Origin: Candidatus Saccharibacteria bacterium UBA6040
GTDB taxonomy: Bacteria > Patescibacteriota > Saccharimonadia > Saccharimonadales > Saccharimonadaceae
Length of the DNA stretch: 64,000 bases
Reading direction: 5' to 3'
Assembly (NCBI GenBank): GCA_002429245.1
Contig: DIZA01000005.1
Coordinates: 1-64,000 of the forward strand
This document shows positions 14,489-23,056 of the stretch, in pieces. A program made the position numbers and the translations under genes. The notes below the pieces were generated by a model. The model was not told the origin of the DNA. It ran no database searches and was given only the letters and a program-made list of their open reading frames with translations. Each line of letters starts with the position of its first letter. Positions within the stretch are counted from its first letter, which is position 1.

Positions 14489-15664
14489 ATGTCGAAAACC
14501 CTTACTCGAGATATCCGCGTCTTATTGCGACAATTTGAAATTGCCGGTGAATTAACCGCAAAGGCAGAGATTTCTCAATCAAAAGAAACAGAACTTCGCC
14601 AAGGTGTGCTCTTGATCACCTTTGTCTTTGAAAAGACTCGTTACTACATGTTGATCGACGGGAATGCGGATGACGACAAGCACTATATCTTGGAACAGAT
14701 CCAGTCACAGAACTCTGAAGTTATTGGCCACGTCGTAAAGAATCCACTTGATAACACACAGACCACCTACGGTATGCCGTTTAAGGGTAAAGACGCCTAT
14801 TTGTTTAAGGTAACAACACCTAAACGACGGCTCGATCTTGAACTTGCTACTCGTTACCCAAAAATTACTCGAAGTACGCTTCAGAAGTACATCAAAGCTG
14901 GTCACGTAAAAGTTGATGGCATCGTTGTGACACGACCAAAGCAAGATGTTCTAGAAACAGATGATATTGCGATGGTTCCACCTGAATATACCGACTTCAG
15001 TGCTCAAGAACTGCCAATCATCTATATCGACGATAATGTCATCGTCATCAACAAGCCAACAGGCGTTTTGACGCACTCTAAGGGCGTTTTGAACGATGAA
15101 TTCACCGTTGCTGACTTCTTCCGCCGTTATACCACCTTCGGCCTTGAAACGAGTCGTCCCGGTATCGTTCACCGCCTTGACCGTGATACGAGCGGTGTTA
15201 TTCTTGGCGCTCGTCATGATGAAGCCGCTGATATGCTCAAGAAGCAATTTGCTGATCGAAAAGCAAAGAAAGAATACATGGCTGTTACTGACGGTATTCC
15301 AAAAGTTACTTCAGCAGTGATCGACCTTCCAATTGGACGAAACCCTTCAGCGCCAAGTACGTTCCGCGTTGACCCTAGCGGTAAGATGGCGATGACTACC
15401 TATGAAGTCGTTGATACAAACGAAACTCAAGCACTCGTGAAGCTATGGCCAACAACTGGCCGAACGCATCAACTTCGTGTTCATATGGAATATATCAATG
15501 CGCCGATTTCCGGTGATAGAATTTACGGAAAGAAGAAAGCGGATCGCTTATTCCTTCATGCCCATAGTCTTGAAATCACGATCCCTGCATCTAAACGTGA
15601 AACATTTATAGCTCCCGTCCCAAAGGAATTTACTGATAAATTCCCAGGATATAAACATGCCTAA
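14489..15664 (+). CDS. RluA-family pseudouridine synthase with extra N-terminal domain
   Basis: It isomerises uridine to pseudouridine in RNA, probably in 23S rRNA. Residues 1 to about 115 form an N-terminal domain I do not recognise. An S4 RNA-binding domain follows (about 121-170; STLQKYIKAGHVKVDGI). The catalytic domain then has RPGIVHRLDRDTSGVILGA with the nucleophilic Asp, and GRTHQLRVHMEYINAPISGD. The ATG at 14489 follows trpS by one base; a further upstream in-frame TTG lies inside trpS. It overlaps the next gene by eight bases. Confidence 0.9.
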   Translation: MSKTLTRDIRVLLRQFEIAGELTAKAEISQSKETELRQGVLLITFVFEKTRYYMLIDGNADDDKHYILEQIQSQNSEVIGHVVKNPLDNTQTTYGMPFKGKDAYLFKVTTPKRRLDLELATRYPKITRSTLQKYIKAGHVKVDGIVVTRPKQDVLETDDIAMVPPEYTDFSAQELPIIYIDDNVIVINKPTGVLTHSKGVLNDEFTVADFFRRYTTFGLETSRPGIVHRLDRDTSGVILGARHDEAADMLKKQFADRKAKKEYMAVTDGIPKVTSAVIDLPIGRNPSAPSTFRVDPSGKMAMTTYEVVDTNETQALVKLWPTTGRTHQLRVHMEYINAPISGDRIYGKKKADRLFLHAHSLEITIPASKRETFIAPVPKEFTDKFPGYKHA

Positions 15665-16487
15665 TGTGTATATTCATCCTCACACACAACAACATCTAGA
15701 TCTTATTGCCCGCGATTTACCACAGTCGATGGTCTTTACGGGCCCCGATGGTATCGGGCTCTTATCAATTGTTTCGTATGTTGCTGATTCGGCACACACC
15801 AAACCCATCTATGTTTTACCTGAAAAAGATGACAAAGTGGACATTGAAAAGGGGGTGATTACCGTTGATGTCATCCGACGCCTGTATTCGATGACGAAAA
15901 CGATCGAGACAGGCACCCGTCTGATTGTGATCGATTATGCCGAAAGAATGGGTGTGCAGGCGCAAAATGCCTTCCTGAAGCTTCTTGAAGAGCCGGGCGT
16001 TAATACGCATTTCATCCTGTTGACGCATACTATTTCTAAGCTACTTCCGACAATTCGATCTCGCGTGCAGATTACGGAGGTAAATCCTATTACTTTGGCG
16101 CAATCTGAACAGCTTCTTGATGAGCTACAGGTCGCAAATGCTCAGAAACGTGCGCAACTTTTGTTTATCGCGACTGGATTACCTGCGCAACTAACAGTAC
16201 TTGCGAACGATGAAAAGTTGTTTGATACACGCGCACAAGTCATCCGTGATGCACGAACCTACCTGCAAGGAACGATGTATGATCGCCTGAAGCTTTCCTT
16301 ACAGTATAAAGACGATAGGGCAGGGGCGCTCATTCTACTTCTGGATGCGATGAAGCTACTGCAAGGATCGTTAAAGACTGGTAAGAACCCCGAACAAGTG
16401 AAAAAGATCAGCGTTTTATTGAAAGCTTATGAACGTATCGAAGCTAATGGCAACGTTCGACTACAGCTCGCCTCAGTTATGGTATAA
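15657..16487 (+). CDS. holB: DNA polymerase III delta-prime subunit-like ATPase
   Basis: Delta-prime is part of the clamp loader of the replicative polymerase. The product has a degenerate P-loop (TGPDGIGLLS), the acidic Walker-B-like VIDYAERMGVQAQNAFLKLLEEP that is strongly conserved in the gamma/delta-prime family, and the sensor segment LLPTIRSRVQ in place of the usual SRCQ. The missing Lys in the P-loop suggests no ATP hydrolysis, as in other delta-prime proteins. 276 residues. Translational coupling with the preceding gene is likely from the eight-base overlap. Confidence 0.85.
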   Translation: MPNVYIHPHTQQHLDLIARDLPQSMVFTGPDGIGLLSIVSYVADSAHTKPIYVLPEKDDKVDIEKGVITVDVIRRLYSMTKTIETGTRLIVIDYAERMGVQAQNAFLKLLEEPGVNTHFILLTHTISKLLPTIRSRVQITEVNPITLAQSEQLLDELQVANAQKRAQLLFIATGLPAQLTVLANDEKLFDTRAQVIRDARTYLQGTMYDRLKLSLQYKDDRAGALILLLDAMKLLQGSLKTGKNPEQVKKISVLLKAYERIEANGNVRLQLASVMV

Positions 16488-16495
16488 TTAATGTA

Positions 16496-17149
16496 ATGTT
16501 AGGCCTTATCCTCATTGCCTTAATCGGTGCCTGGGCACTGTATCAACGACAAACTATTAGTGAAGTCGCTAGTGACTTGCCGTCAAAACTTTCCGACAAG
16601 CTCGATCAACTATGGTCAATCGCACAGACATCACTCCAAGATCGCAAGTACCTTCGTGCTGAAAAAGCATTATTAACGATTCTTCGTGTTGATGAACGAA
16701 ACGCCAGCGCGTATAACCGACTTGGTATCCTCTATGCGAAACAACAGCAGTATAAAGAGGCAATCGAATGTTTCGAAATCGCTCAGTCACTCGAACCGAG
16801 CGCCAGTAGCCTTCATAACGTTGGCCTTATTTACTATGAAACAAAGACGTACGAAAAAGCAGCACTTGCTTTCGAGCAAGCGCTTGCCATGGATAGCGAC
16901 CTCTCTTCACGCCATATTGCCTACGCAAAGGTGCAAGAGAAGCTCGGTAACGATCGCAAGATGATCGATTCCCTGGAGCGTGCAATTGAACTCGATCCAA
17001 TTCCTCAGACACTCACCATCCTTGCTGACGCATATGAACGTGTCGGTGAATCCCTTCTTGCGCTTGACCTGCGTGAACGAGCAGCTAAAATGATCATTCC
17101 GCAGGGACAGCCAAAGCAAGTAAAACAGCCGCGTCGCGTGGTAATGTAA
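16496..17149 (+). CDS. Membrane-anchored TPR protein
   Basis: The 217-residue product starts with a hydrophobic anchor (MLGLILIALIGAWALY) and then has about four to five tetratricopeptide repeats between residues 45 and 195, with characteristic AYNRLGILYAKQQQYKEAIECFE and ALAFEQALAMDSDL. TPR arrays mediate protein-protein contacts; the partner is unknown. A perfect TATAAT (16483-16488) ends seven bases before the ATG, so this gene can be transcribed as a leaderless mRNA from inside the end of holB. Confidence 0.82.
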   Translation: MLGLILIALIGAWALYQRQTISEVASDLPSKLSDKLDQLWSIAQTSLQDRKYLRAEKALLTILRVDERNASAYNRLGILYAKQQQYKEAIECFEIAQSLEPSASSLHNVGLIYYETKTYEKAALAFEQALAMDSDLSSRHIAYAKVQEKLGNDRKMIDSLERAIELDPIPQTLTILADAYERVGESLLALDLRERAAKMIIPQGQPKQVKQPRRVVM

Positions 17150-17165
17150 CGATAAGGAGTAGAAT

Positions 17166-17588
17166 ATGTCTGAAGTTATGGATTACGAAAAATTACTATA
17201 CAACCGAGCCACGAGTACACTAAAAGTACACGGCATCCTTTCAATTGTTTTCGGTGGCCTGGGAACACTTGCAGCAATCGCTTTTATGCTACTTCTAGCT
17301 GTAGGCAACCTTTCGGACCAGTCATACACCGACAACGGATCGGCACTAGGCCTCTTCTTTATTGGAGCTGCCGTATTCATTTTCTGGACACTTCCTCACA
17401 TTTATCTCATTGTTTCTGGTACGTATCTCATTCGTGAACCAGCTCCGAAGGTCGTCAAGACGCTTGTCATCATTAACTTAGTTATCGGCGTGTTCTGGAA
17501 TCTTGTGCTTCTTATTTTCGCCATCATTAACCTTACTGAGGTTGGCGATTACGAACGTGGGTACCACGTTCATAAACTAAAAAAATAA
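17166..17588 (+). CDS. Four-helix membrane protein, first of a tandem pair
   Basis: A 140-residue integral membrane protein with about four hydrophobic segments and no recognised family. It is clearly paralogous to the next gene: both share TLKVHG-LSIVFGG near residue 20, FW-LPH-YLI in the middle and KTLVIINLVIGVFWNLVLL-FAIINL near the end. GATAAGGAGTAGAAT supplies a ribosome site. It probably forms one transcript with its copy. Confidence 0.75.
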   Translation: MSEVMDYEKLLYNRATSTLKVHGILSIVFGGLGTLAAIAFMLLLAVGNLSDQSYTDNGSALGLFFIGAAVFIFWTLPHIYLIVSGTYLIREPAPKVVKTLVIINLVIGVFWNLVLLIFAIINLTEVGDYERGYHVHKLKK

Positions 17589-17589
17589 T

Positions 17590-18000
17590 ATGAATGACGA
17601 GAATCTAGCTCGTAACGGTGCTCAAGCTGACGGTATGCTCAAAGTACATGGCCTTCTCTCTATTATATTCGGTGGAGTAGGTATAGTTGCGGGTGTTACC
17701 GTTATTATTCTTGTCGGATTTGGCAATACTATTAGCGGCACAGACCAGAGTTCGATCTTTGGATTTACCGTTACTACCATGATGATTTCTATTTTCTGGA
17801 TACTTCCTCATCTCTATCTCATTTTTGCTGGTTCTTTTCTTTTGGTGGGTCTCAAGCCGAGCGCCGTTAAGGTACTGGTCATTATCAACCTTATTATTGG
17901 GATTTTTCTAAACCTTGTCCTTCTTGTCCTTGCAATCATTAACCTGAGGCAACTAAGTGACTATCAACGTGCCTATCTTGCTCGCGAGTCTAATACTTAG
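17590..18000 (+). CDS. Four-helix membrane protein, second of a tandem pair
   Basis: A 136-residue paralogue of the preceding protein, starting one base after its stop. The four hydrophobic segments align without large gaps and KVHGLLSIIFGG and LVIINLIIGIFLNLVLL are conserved. This indicates a recent-to-moderate tandem duplication that kept the topology. A bidirectional terminator follows. Confidence 0.75.
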   Translation: MNDENLARNGAQADGMLKVHGLLSIIFGGVGIVAGVTVIILVGFGNTISGTDQSSIFGFTVTTMMISIFWILPHLYLIFAGSFLLVGLKPSAVKVLVIINLIIGIFLNLVLLVLAIINLRQLSDYQRAYLARESNT

Positions 18001-18019
18001 CAGTGACTGTTTTACATAT

Positions 18020-18053
18020 AAAAATGACTTGTCGGCGAGGACAAGTCATTTTT
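18020..18053. terminator. Bidirectional terminator between membrane genes and tRNA-Tyr
   Basis: AAAATGACTTGTC (18021-18033) and GACAAGTCATTTT (18040-18052) are perfect complements around a six-base loop. A-runs and T-runs on both sides make it work for the plus-strand membrane genes and for the minus-strand tRNA cluster. Confidence 0.92.
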
Positions 18054-18056
18054 ATT

Positions 18057-18141
18057 TGGTGCTGGAAGTAGGACTCGAACCTACGGAGCCTTACGGCGGG
18101 AGATTTACAGTCTCCTGTGATTGCCACTACACGATTCCAGC
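18057..18141 (-). tRNA. tRNA-Tyr (anticodon GTA), CCA encoded
   Basis: On the minus strand the acceptor arms GCTGGAA and TTCCAGC pair fully, and the anticodon loop CTGTAAA presents GTA. A class II long variable arm is present, and the T-arm is TAGGTTCGAGTCCTA. The sequence ends in A-CCA, so CCA is gene-encoded. Length 85. Confidence 0.95.
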
Positions 18142-18163
18142 ATGTTAATTCAGTACAATATCA

Positions 18164-18240
18164 TGGAGCCGCCTCACGGATTCGAACCGTGGACCCCCTG
18201 TTTACAAAACAGGTGCTCTAACCAACTGAGCTAAGGCGGC
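18164..18240 (-). tRNA. tRNA-Thr (anticodon TGT), CCA encoded
   Basis: Acceptor arms GCCGCCT and AGGCGGC pair fully. The D-arm is AGCTCAGTTGGTTAGAGC. The anticodon stem CCTGT/ACAGG holds loop TTTGTAA with anticodon TGT, and the T-arm is CACGGTTCGAATCCGTG. It ends in encoded CCA. Length 77. Confidence 0.95.
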
Positions 18241-18294
18241 GTACGTAGATACTGAACTATTCTATCTGATATTCATCAGCTTTTCAAGGTGTTA

Positions 18295-18370
18295 TGGAGC
18301 CGCGATCGGGATTTGAACCCGAGACCTCATCCTTACCATGGATGCGCTCTACCAACTGAGCTATCGCGGC
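18295..18370 (-). tRNA. tRNA-Thr (anticodon GGT), CCA encoded
   Basis: Acceptor arms GCCGCGA and TCGCGGC pair fully. The anticodon stem CATCC/GGATG holds loop ATGGTAA with anticodon GGT, and the T-arm is TCGGGTTCAAATCCCGA. It ends in encoded CCA. With its neighbour it covers threonine codons ACA/ACG and ACC/ACU. Length 76. Confidence 0.95.
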
Positions 18371-18391
18371 ACAACTGTGAACACTCGGTTG

Positions 18392-18420
18392 ATTTTAGCA
18401 TAATCACAGGTCATCTTCAA
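18392..18420 (-). promoter_or_regulatory. Promoter of the Thr-Thr-Tyr tRNA cluster
   Basis: On the minus strand TTGAAG (18420-18415), a 17-base spacer and TAAAAT (18397-18392) lie about 22 bases before the first tRNA. No other promoter is seen between the three tRNAs. Confidence 0.7.
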
Positions 18421-18437
18421 TCTGTTATACTGGTAGT

Positions 18438-18932
18438 ATGCCTACATTTAGTTTTGATATTGTATCTACTTATGACAAAGCGGAAATGAATAACGTCTTT
18501 TCGCAAACAGAAAAAGAAATTGATAATCGATTCGATTTTAAGGGAACGCCCGCGGCCATTGAATGGATCGGTGATAAGACCGGTATTAAAGTAACCGGTG
18601 CTGGTGACTGGCAGATTGAAAACATTATTGATATCTTGCGAAAGAAGCTTGCAGCCCGTAACCAGTCGAGTAAGTCACTTGATCTGACAAAAGAGGTCGT
18701 GACCGCTAATCTAAAATCAACGAAAGAGATATTATTTATTGCTGGTCTGACGCAAGATAAAGCGAAACAAATTACAGCCGTTATCCGTGAACATGCACCA
18801 AAAGCAAAAGGACTGATTCAGGGTGATGTCGTTCGTGTCACAAGCGCAAGTAAGGACGAACTTCAAAACGTGATGCATTTAGTACAGTCACAAGACTTTG
18901 ATTTTCCTGTTAACTTTGAGAATTATCGATAA
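18438..18932 (+). CDS. yajQ: YajQ-family nucleotide-binding protein
   Basis: YajQ proteins bind nucleotides, and c-di-GMP in some species; the role here is unknown. The 164-residue product begins PTFSFDIVSTYDKAEMNNVF and contains EIDNRFDFKGTPAAIEW and the ending VMHLVQSQDFDFPVNFENYR, diagnostic of the family. TATACT (18426-18431) lies six bases before the ATG, so the message is predicted to be leaderless. Confidence 0.95.
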   Translation: MPTFSFDIVSTYDKAEMNNVFSQTEKEIDNRFDFKGTPAAIEWIGDKTGIKVTGAGDWQIENIIDILRKKLAARNQSSKSLDLTKEVVTANLKSTKEILFIAGLTQDKAKQITAVIREHAPKAKGLIQGDVVRVTSASKDELQNVMHLVQSQDFDFPVNFENYR

Positions 18933-18945
18933 CAGATACGAAGTC

Positions 18946-18974
18946 TTGATCTTACTCTAGTAATTTGTTATAGT
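18946..18974 (+). promoter_or_regulatory. Promoter of rpmG
   Basis: TTGATC (18946-18951), a 17-base spacer and TATAGT (18969-18974). It leaves a leader of about 30 bases with AAGGAA before the ATG, unlike the leaderless neighbours. Confidence 0.7.
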
Positions 18975-19010
18975 AGACCACTGAAATACGATATCATTTA
19001 AGGAATCCAA

Positions 19011-19217
19011 ATGGCTAAAAAGAACACCAAGCGCAAACTCGTCGGACTCGTCAGCGAACTGACTGGACACCGTACGTATTACACGACCAAGAATACTCAA
19101 AACACGACTGAAAAGATCGTTTTAAAGAAGTATGACCCGATCGCTCGTAAGCACGCTACATACACCGAGACAAAGAAAAACCTCGGTCGTAACGAAGTTA
19201 AAAAGCGCCAGAGTTAA
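19011..19217 (+). CDS. rpmG: 50S ribosomal protein L33, cysteine-free form
   Basis: L33 lies near the E site of the 50S subunit. The 68-residue product shows the L33 pattern: KRKLVGLVSELTGHRTYYTT, KNTQNTTEKIVLKKYDPIARKH and TYTETKKN. All four zinc-ligand Cys of the C-plus form are absent. A short basic tail extends it beyond the usual 50-55. Its 3' end touches the convergent minus-strand gene by four bases. Confidence 0.93.
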   Translation: MAKKNTKRKLVGLVSELTGHRTYYTTKNTQNTTEKIVLKKYDPIARKHATYTETKKNLGRNEVKKRQS

Positions 19218-19891
19218 TCCTCTTTTTTATCAAGAATGCTTGCAAGCCATGTTGTGGCTTGCAACGTCGCACCAAACACCGTCTCACTGAGGCGGTGTTC
19301 TGTTATGTAGACGTATAGTTTGCCTTCGTAGATTTCAATTGCATGTGGCCAAAATCGAGCAGCAATTGTTTGTGTGACGTAGGGTGTCAGTGTTTCTTCC
19401 AACGCAAGAGCATGTGTCGCTAGTCCAAATAATTCGTAACGGGCGTGAAACTCCTGTGAGTGGGCATCATTAAAGACGTCATTAATGATATGAAGGTGAT
19501 TGAAGGCGGTAAAGAATTTATTGTATGCAGCGGGGCTGTGTCCGAGTGGCTTAAAGAAAAGATGTGGCAAAGATTCATCTTGGAGGTTCGCCCTGAAAAT
19601 GAGCCACGAGTGTTCAGCTGCTTCATGATGTGCGTCGACGATGACATCAAATCGATCAACAATACTAATATCATAGCCATCAAAAGATCCAACGGCGTAA
19701 TGCGCATCACGATGCGTCGTAGAGACCGTAAGACCACGGATGACCTCGTGTTCATCTTCGTGCTGATCAACCGTTCCGAAGTACACTAGCCCTGTCTTAG
19801 AGGCAAACCGACGAATCGCCACACCTCGTGACCGAATCAGTGGCGAGTAGTGGCGAAGCATGCGCCGAAGAACCCCACCAGACTTCATCAC
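19214..19891 (-). CDS. Hypothetical protein at the end of the alpha-glucan operon
   Basis: A 225-residue soluble protein without a family I recognise. It starts with GTG inside the stop of the GH15 gene (GTGA overlap), so it is translationally coupled to it. It is rich in His and acidic residues (VDQHEDEHEV, VDAHHEAAEHSW). The cotranscription points to a job tied to glucan metabolism, but this is inference from position only. Confidence 0.75.
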   Translation of the reverse strand: MMKSGGVLRRMLRHYSPLIRSRGVAIRRFASKTGLVYFGTVDQHEDEHEVIRGLTVSTTHRDAHYAVGSFDGYDISIVDRFDVIVDAHHEAAEHSWLIFRANLQDESLPHLFFKPLGHSPAAYNKFFTAFNHLHIINDVFNDAHSQEFHARYELFGLATHALALEETLTPYVTQTIAARFWPHAIEIYEGKLYVYITEHRLSETVFGATLQATTWLASILDKKED

Positions 19892-21834
19892 TTTTTCGTT
19901 TTCTCTATGTAATCTAAGAGTGTCGAGACGTATTCCGCGTGAGACCAGGTGAGAGGTGCAGGTGAGATTACTTGATCATTAACAGGATCGATCTGCTCAG
20001 AGAGCATGCCCGTATTCAAGGCGTGCTTGAGTGTCCAGTCAAGGATGAACTTGGCTTCTTTTGAGTTATCTTTCTCGAGCAAGTACTGTGCGTGCCAAAG
20101 GGTTGTGATAAACCACCAGTTACCGTTAACGGCTGGGTCAGAGCGACGATAGAAGTCGTTCTCGTAGCGGGGAATGCCTGGTTCGTCGTCGAGTAATTTG
20201 AACGTTGAGACCATTACTTCAATTGATGAGTTCATTTCAGGCCCGTCTGAGTCAAAGAGCCCGTACATGAAGGCACCAAAGATACTCGATGTGTCAATGA
20301 TTGGATCTTTAACGATTGCACCATCGACAACAGTAATGCTCTTATAGAAGACACCACGCTCTTCGTTGTAGAGGTGTTTTGCGGCTGCTGCTTTGATGTC
20401 ATCAGCTGAACTGCGCCATTTGACAGCACTGTCGTTATCGCCAGCGATCGTCGCTAGTTCGGATGCAGCCAGAAGTGCTCCGTAAGTCACGGCAGTCGTA
20501 TACGTAAAGGTGGCAAAGATCTCTTCCCAAAGGTCGTAGCTAGGCTTTGGAAGCCCTGTGTGTATATCGATGTAATCAGCCAGGAAGTTAGCCATCGGTT
20601 GAACCAACGAAACATAGAACTCTTTAATCAGTTTGCTATCTTTGTGAATGTTATAGAACTGTGCAAACATGAACAGTACAGTCGCTGTTTCGTCCGTTTG
20701 AATAGGAGGCGCAACAACATTATCATGCACGTAAGGATGCCAGCTACTTCCTAGTGCTCCGTCAGCGCGGTATTTGTGCATGAGGTAGCCGTCCGTATGC
20801 AATCCACGCTTGGTGAATTCAAAGAAGCGATATGGTTCGTCGACGTAGCCAAGACGAATCAGTGGCCACATTGCGTAACCTCCGTCACGTGGCCAGCTGT
20901 AGCCGTAGGCATCACGAGAATAATTCAACATCGTACTGTCGGTACTTGCGATGACCGCGCCACGTTTATCCATCTGTGCTTTCATAATCATCATGCTATT
21001 AATAAATAGTTGGCGGTGATCTTGTGGCGTGTTTGGAAGCAGTTTTAGGACTGGCTCAAGCCATTTGTGCCACCAATCGGCTGTCATGTGGAGTCGCTTA
21101 GAGATGCCGTCTTCTTCAGTTTGCTTGTGAATATACAGCGCCTCGCGGATAGACATACCTGCGGCTACCCAGTAATGCACTCGTTCTGAGCTGTGTGCAC
21201 CAACTTGTAATATAAAGCCCAGAATAGAGTCGACACGGCCGTGTTCGACGTTGTTCGAACTGAGGACACCATCTTCGGCATCGCGGAAGCTTCCTTCGTG
21301 ACCTTCAATACCAAACAAACCAATCGTGTACTGATCGAATGGCTTGCCATCGTGTTGTCCGGAGATGACGAAAGCACGACGACCACGATAGTGAAGAATC
21401 GCATTGCTATCAGGCAAGTACTGAGCAGTATCGGTATTGCTTCGTGAGTCACCGATTGCGAAGGCTTGGTGCATATACAACTTGATTTCGCGAGGGTGAT
21501 CATAGAGGTTGACGACATGGACGTTACGCATAAAGACGCTGAATTCAGCGTCAACAGTGTCGTCAAACTCTAAAATGATACCAATTTTAGTGTTCTTTGC
21601 GAGAGTATGACCGATCAAAGCAGTATGCGGATAGCGGAAGGTAAACTCCCAGTCTGTGTCGTCATCAAGCCAGCTCATCTTACCGTCAGTTAGTACACCG
21701 ACTTTGTGACGAAGGTTCGCACCAGCAGCATGGTTCTCGAACCCAACGTATGGATAATAGAAGTCATGAACAAGGCCAAATTTATTCAATCCGACATGTA
21801 ATTCACCGTTACTAAGAACTATCGGTCTAGCCAC
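19888..21834 (-). CDS. Glycoside hydrolase family 15 (glucoamylase-like)
   Basis: GH15 enzymes release glucose from the non-reducing ends of alpha-glucans. A beta-rich N-terminal domain (about residues 1-270) precedes an (alpha/alpha)6 barrel. The barrel has RDAYGYSWPRDGGYAMWPLIRLG, the general acid in YDLWEEIFATFTYT and the general base in GMLSEQIDP near the C-terminus. I chose GTG 21834, which overlaps GH57 by eight bases; an in-frame ATG at 21882 would add 16 residues. About 648 residues; it ends with one of the few TGA stops. Confidence 0.9.
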   Translation of the reverse strand: MARPIVLSNGELHVGLNKFGLVHDFYYPYVGFENHAAGANLRHKVGVLTDGKMSWLDDDTDWEFTFRYPHTALIGHTLAKNTKIGIILEFDDTVDAEFSVFMRNVHVVNLYDHPREIKLYMHQAFAIGDSRSNTDTAQYLPDSNAILHYRGRRAFVISGQHDGKPFDQYTIGLFGIEGHEGSFRDAEDGVLSSNNVEHGRVDSILGFILQVGAHSSERVHYWVAAGMSIREALYIHKQTEEDGISKRLHMTADWWHKWLEPVLKLLPNTPQDHRQLFINSMMIMKAQMDKRGAVIASTDSTMLNYSRDAYGYSWPRDGGYAMWPLIRLGYVDEPYRFFEFTKRGLHTDGYLMHKYRADGALGSSWHPYVHDNVVAPPIQTDETATVLFMFAQFYNIHKDSKLIKEFYVSLVQPMANFLADYIDIHTGLPKPSYDLWEEIFATFTYTTAVTYGALLAASELATIAGDNDSAVKWRSSADDIKAAAAKHLYNEERGVFYKSITVVDGAIVKDPIIDTSSIFGAFMYGLFDSDGPEMNSSIEVMVSTFKLLDDEPGIPRYENDFYRRSDPAVNGNWWFITTLWHAQYLLEKDNSKEAKFILDWTLKHALNTGMLSEQIDPVNDQVISPAPLTWSHAEYVSTLLDYIEKTKK

Positions 21835-23056
21835 GGAGCCCACCAGTACGATGCGTTTCGTGAAGCCTCCAACGGAGGTCACGTATCACGTTCATATAAT
21901 ACAAAAAGGCATCATATGGGGACTCGTACGGGCTAAAGTAGGCGTGAACGTCGCCGTCACTGAACCATTTGGTACACATGTAGTACGCATGATCAGAAGT
22001 CTGGAGCTTTCGCCAGTCAGAAATAAGGTCGAGATCATTGGTGCGCAAGATATCAGCTTCAAGTGCGTAAAGGTGCCCCATCGCTTCTTGCTGCATGCTA
22101 TTACCAAGCCATGCCGTCAGGTCGCGCTCTGCATCAGCCCATGTCACCGTATTTGGCATACTGAGTGTTCCGACAGGTTTGTTGGCTTCAATTGCTCCAG
22201 AAACAGTGTAGAACGTATTGTCTGGATTCTTGAGCCAACGACCAACAAAGTCTTCAAAGAAGCTAAAGATGCCTGTTTCTTGCCATTGGTGCTCACCGAA
22301 TGTCTCGTAGTCCATGAACAAGTTAATTAGTGGCGCGTCATCAATTGAAGCGTTTGCCCATTCAGTGTATTTGTCGGCAGTCAGTGGCCATTCTTGCCAT
22401 TCTTTATTGCTAAAACGAAATGCAAGGTCATCACTTAACTTATAGTTCTTGAGAAGAAGTGCAATATTTTCAGTGCCTTCAGGTTGGTAGACGAAGTTAG
22501 GACTGCGCCAATCGAGGATTGGATCCCACCCTTCGGCGAGGATACCTTTGAAACCGTAGCCATCAGCCCACTGTGCCAGTGAGTCGTTGTATGAAAGTTC
22601 GGTGTTACGGAAGACGCTAGTTTCGACACCGAACAGATCACGTATCTTTGTCTTGTGTGCTTCAACCTGTGCTTCAAACTCGGTTCGGCTATAAAAGAAA
22701 GCGAGTGAGTGGTAGTAGGTTTCAGCAACGATCTCGACACGACCAGTTTTCACAAGTCGTTGGAAACTTTCGATGACATCTGGTGCCCATAGCTCTGCTT
22801 GTTCCAGGAAGGTTCCTGTGATGCTTAGCGATACTTTGAATTCTTCGTGGTCATTCAAAAGCTTTTCTAGAAGCGCATTCATTGGCCTGTATGACTTCTC
22901 GGCAACCTTATCGAAGACCTTTTTATTGTTACGGTCACTGAGTGGATCTGGCTCGTTGAAATAGTTGTGGTCGTTCGCAGTATCAAACACACTGTAGTCA
23001 CGCACACGGAGTGGCTGGTGAACATGAAGATAAAGAGTTATCCCACGCTGACTCAT
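21827..23056 (-). CDS. Glycoside hydrolase family 57 (alpha-amylase / glucanotransferase type)
   Basis: GH57 enzymes cleave or transfer alpha-1,4-glucan. The product opens with the family's first motif LYLHVHQPLRV. It holds the catalytic nucleophile in FRNTELSYND near residue 155 and the acid/base region LFMDYETFGEHQW near residue 240. 409 residues is the size of the bacterial GH57 amylase group. It overlaps the upstream glycosyltransferase by four bases (ATGA). Confidence 0.92.
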   Translation of the reverse strand: MSQRGITLYLHVHQPLRVRDYSVFDTANDHNYFNEPDPLSDRNNKKVFDKVAEKSYRPMNALLEKLLNDHEEFKVSLSITGTFLEQAELWAPDVIESFQRLVKTGRVEIVAETYYHSLAFFYSRTEFEAQVEAHKTKIRDLFGVETSVFRNTELSYNDSLAQWADGYGFKGILAEGWDPILDWRSPNFVYQPEGTENIALLLKNYKLSDDLAFRFSNKEWQEWPLTADKYTEWANASIDDAPLINLFMDYETFGEHQWQETGIFSFFEDFVGRWLKNPDNTFYTVSGAIEANKPVGTLSMPNTVTWADAERDLTAWLGNSMQQEAMGHLYALEADILRTNDLDLISDWRKLQTSDHAYYMCTKWFSDGDVHAYFSPYESPYDAFLYYMNVIRDLRWRLHETHRTGGLRG

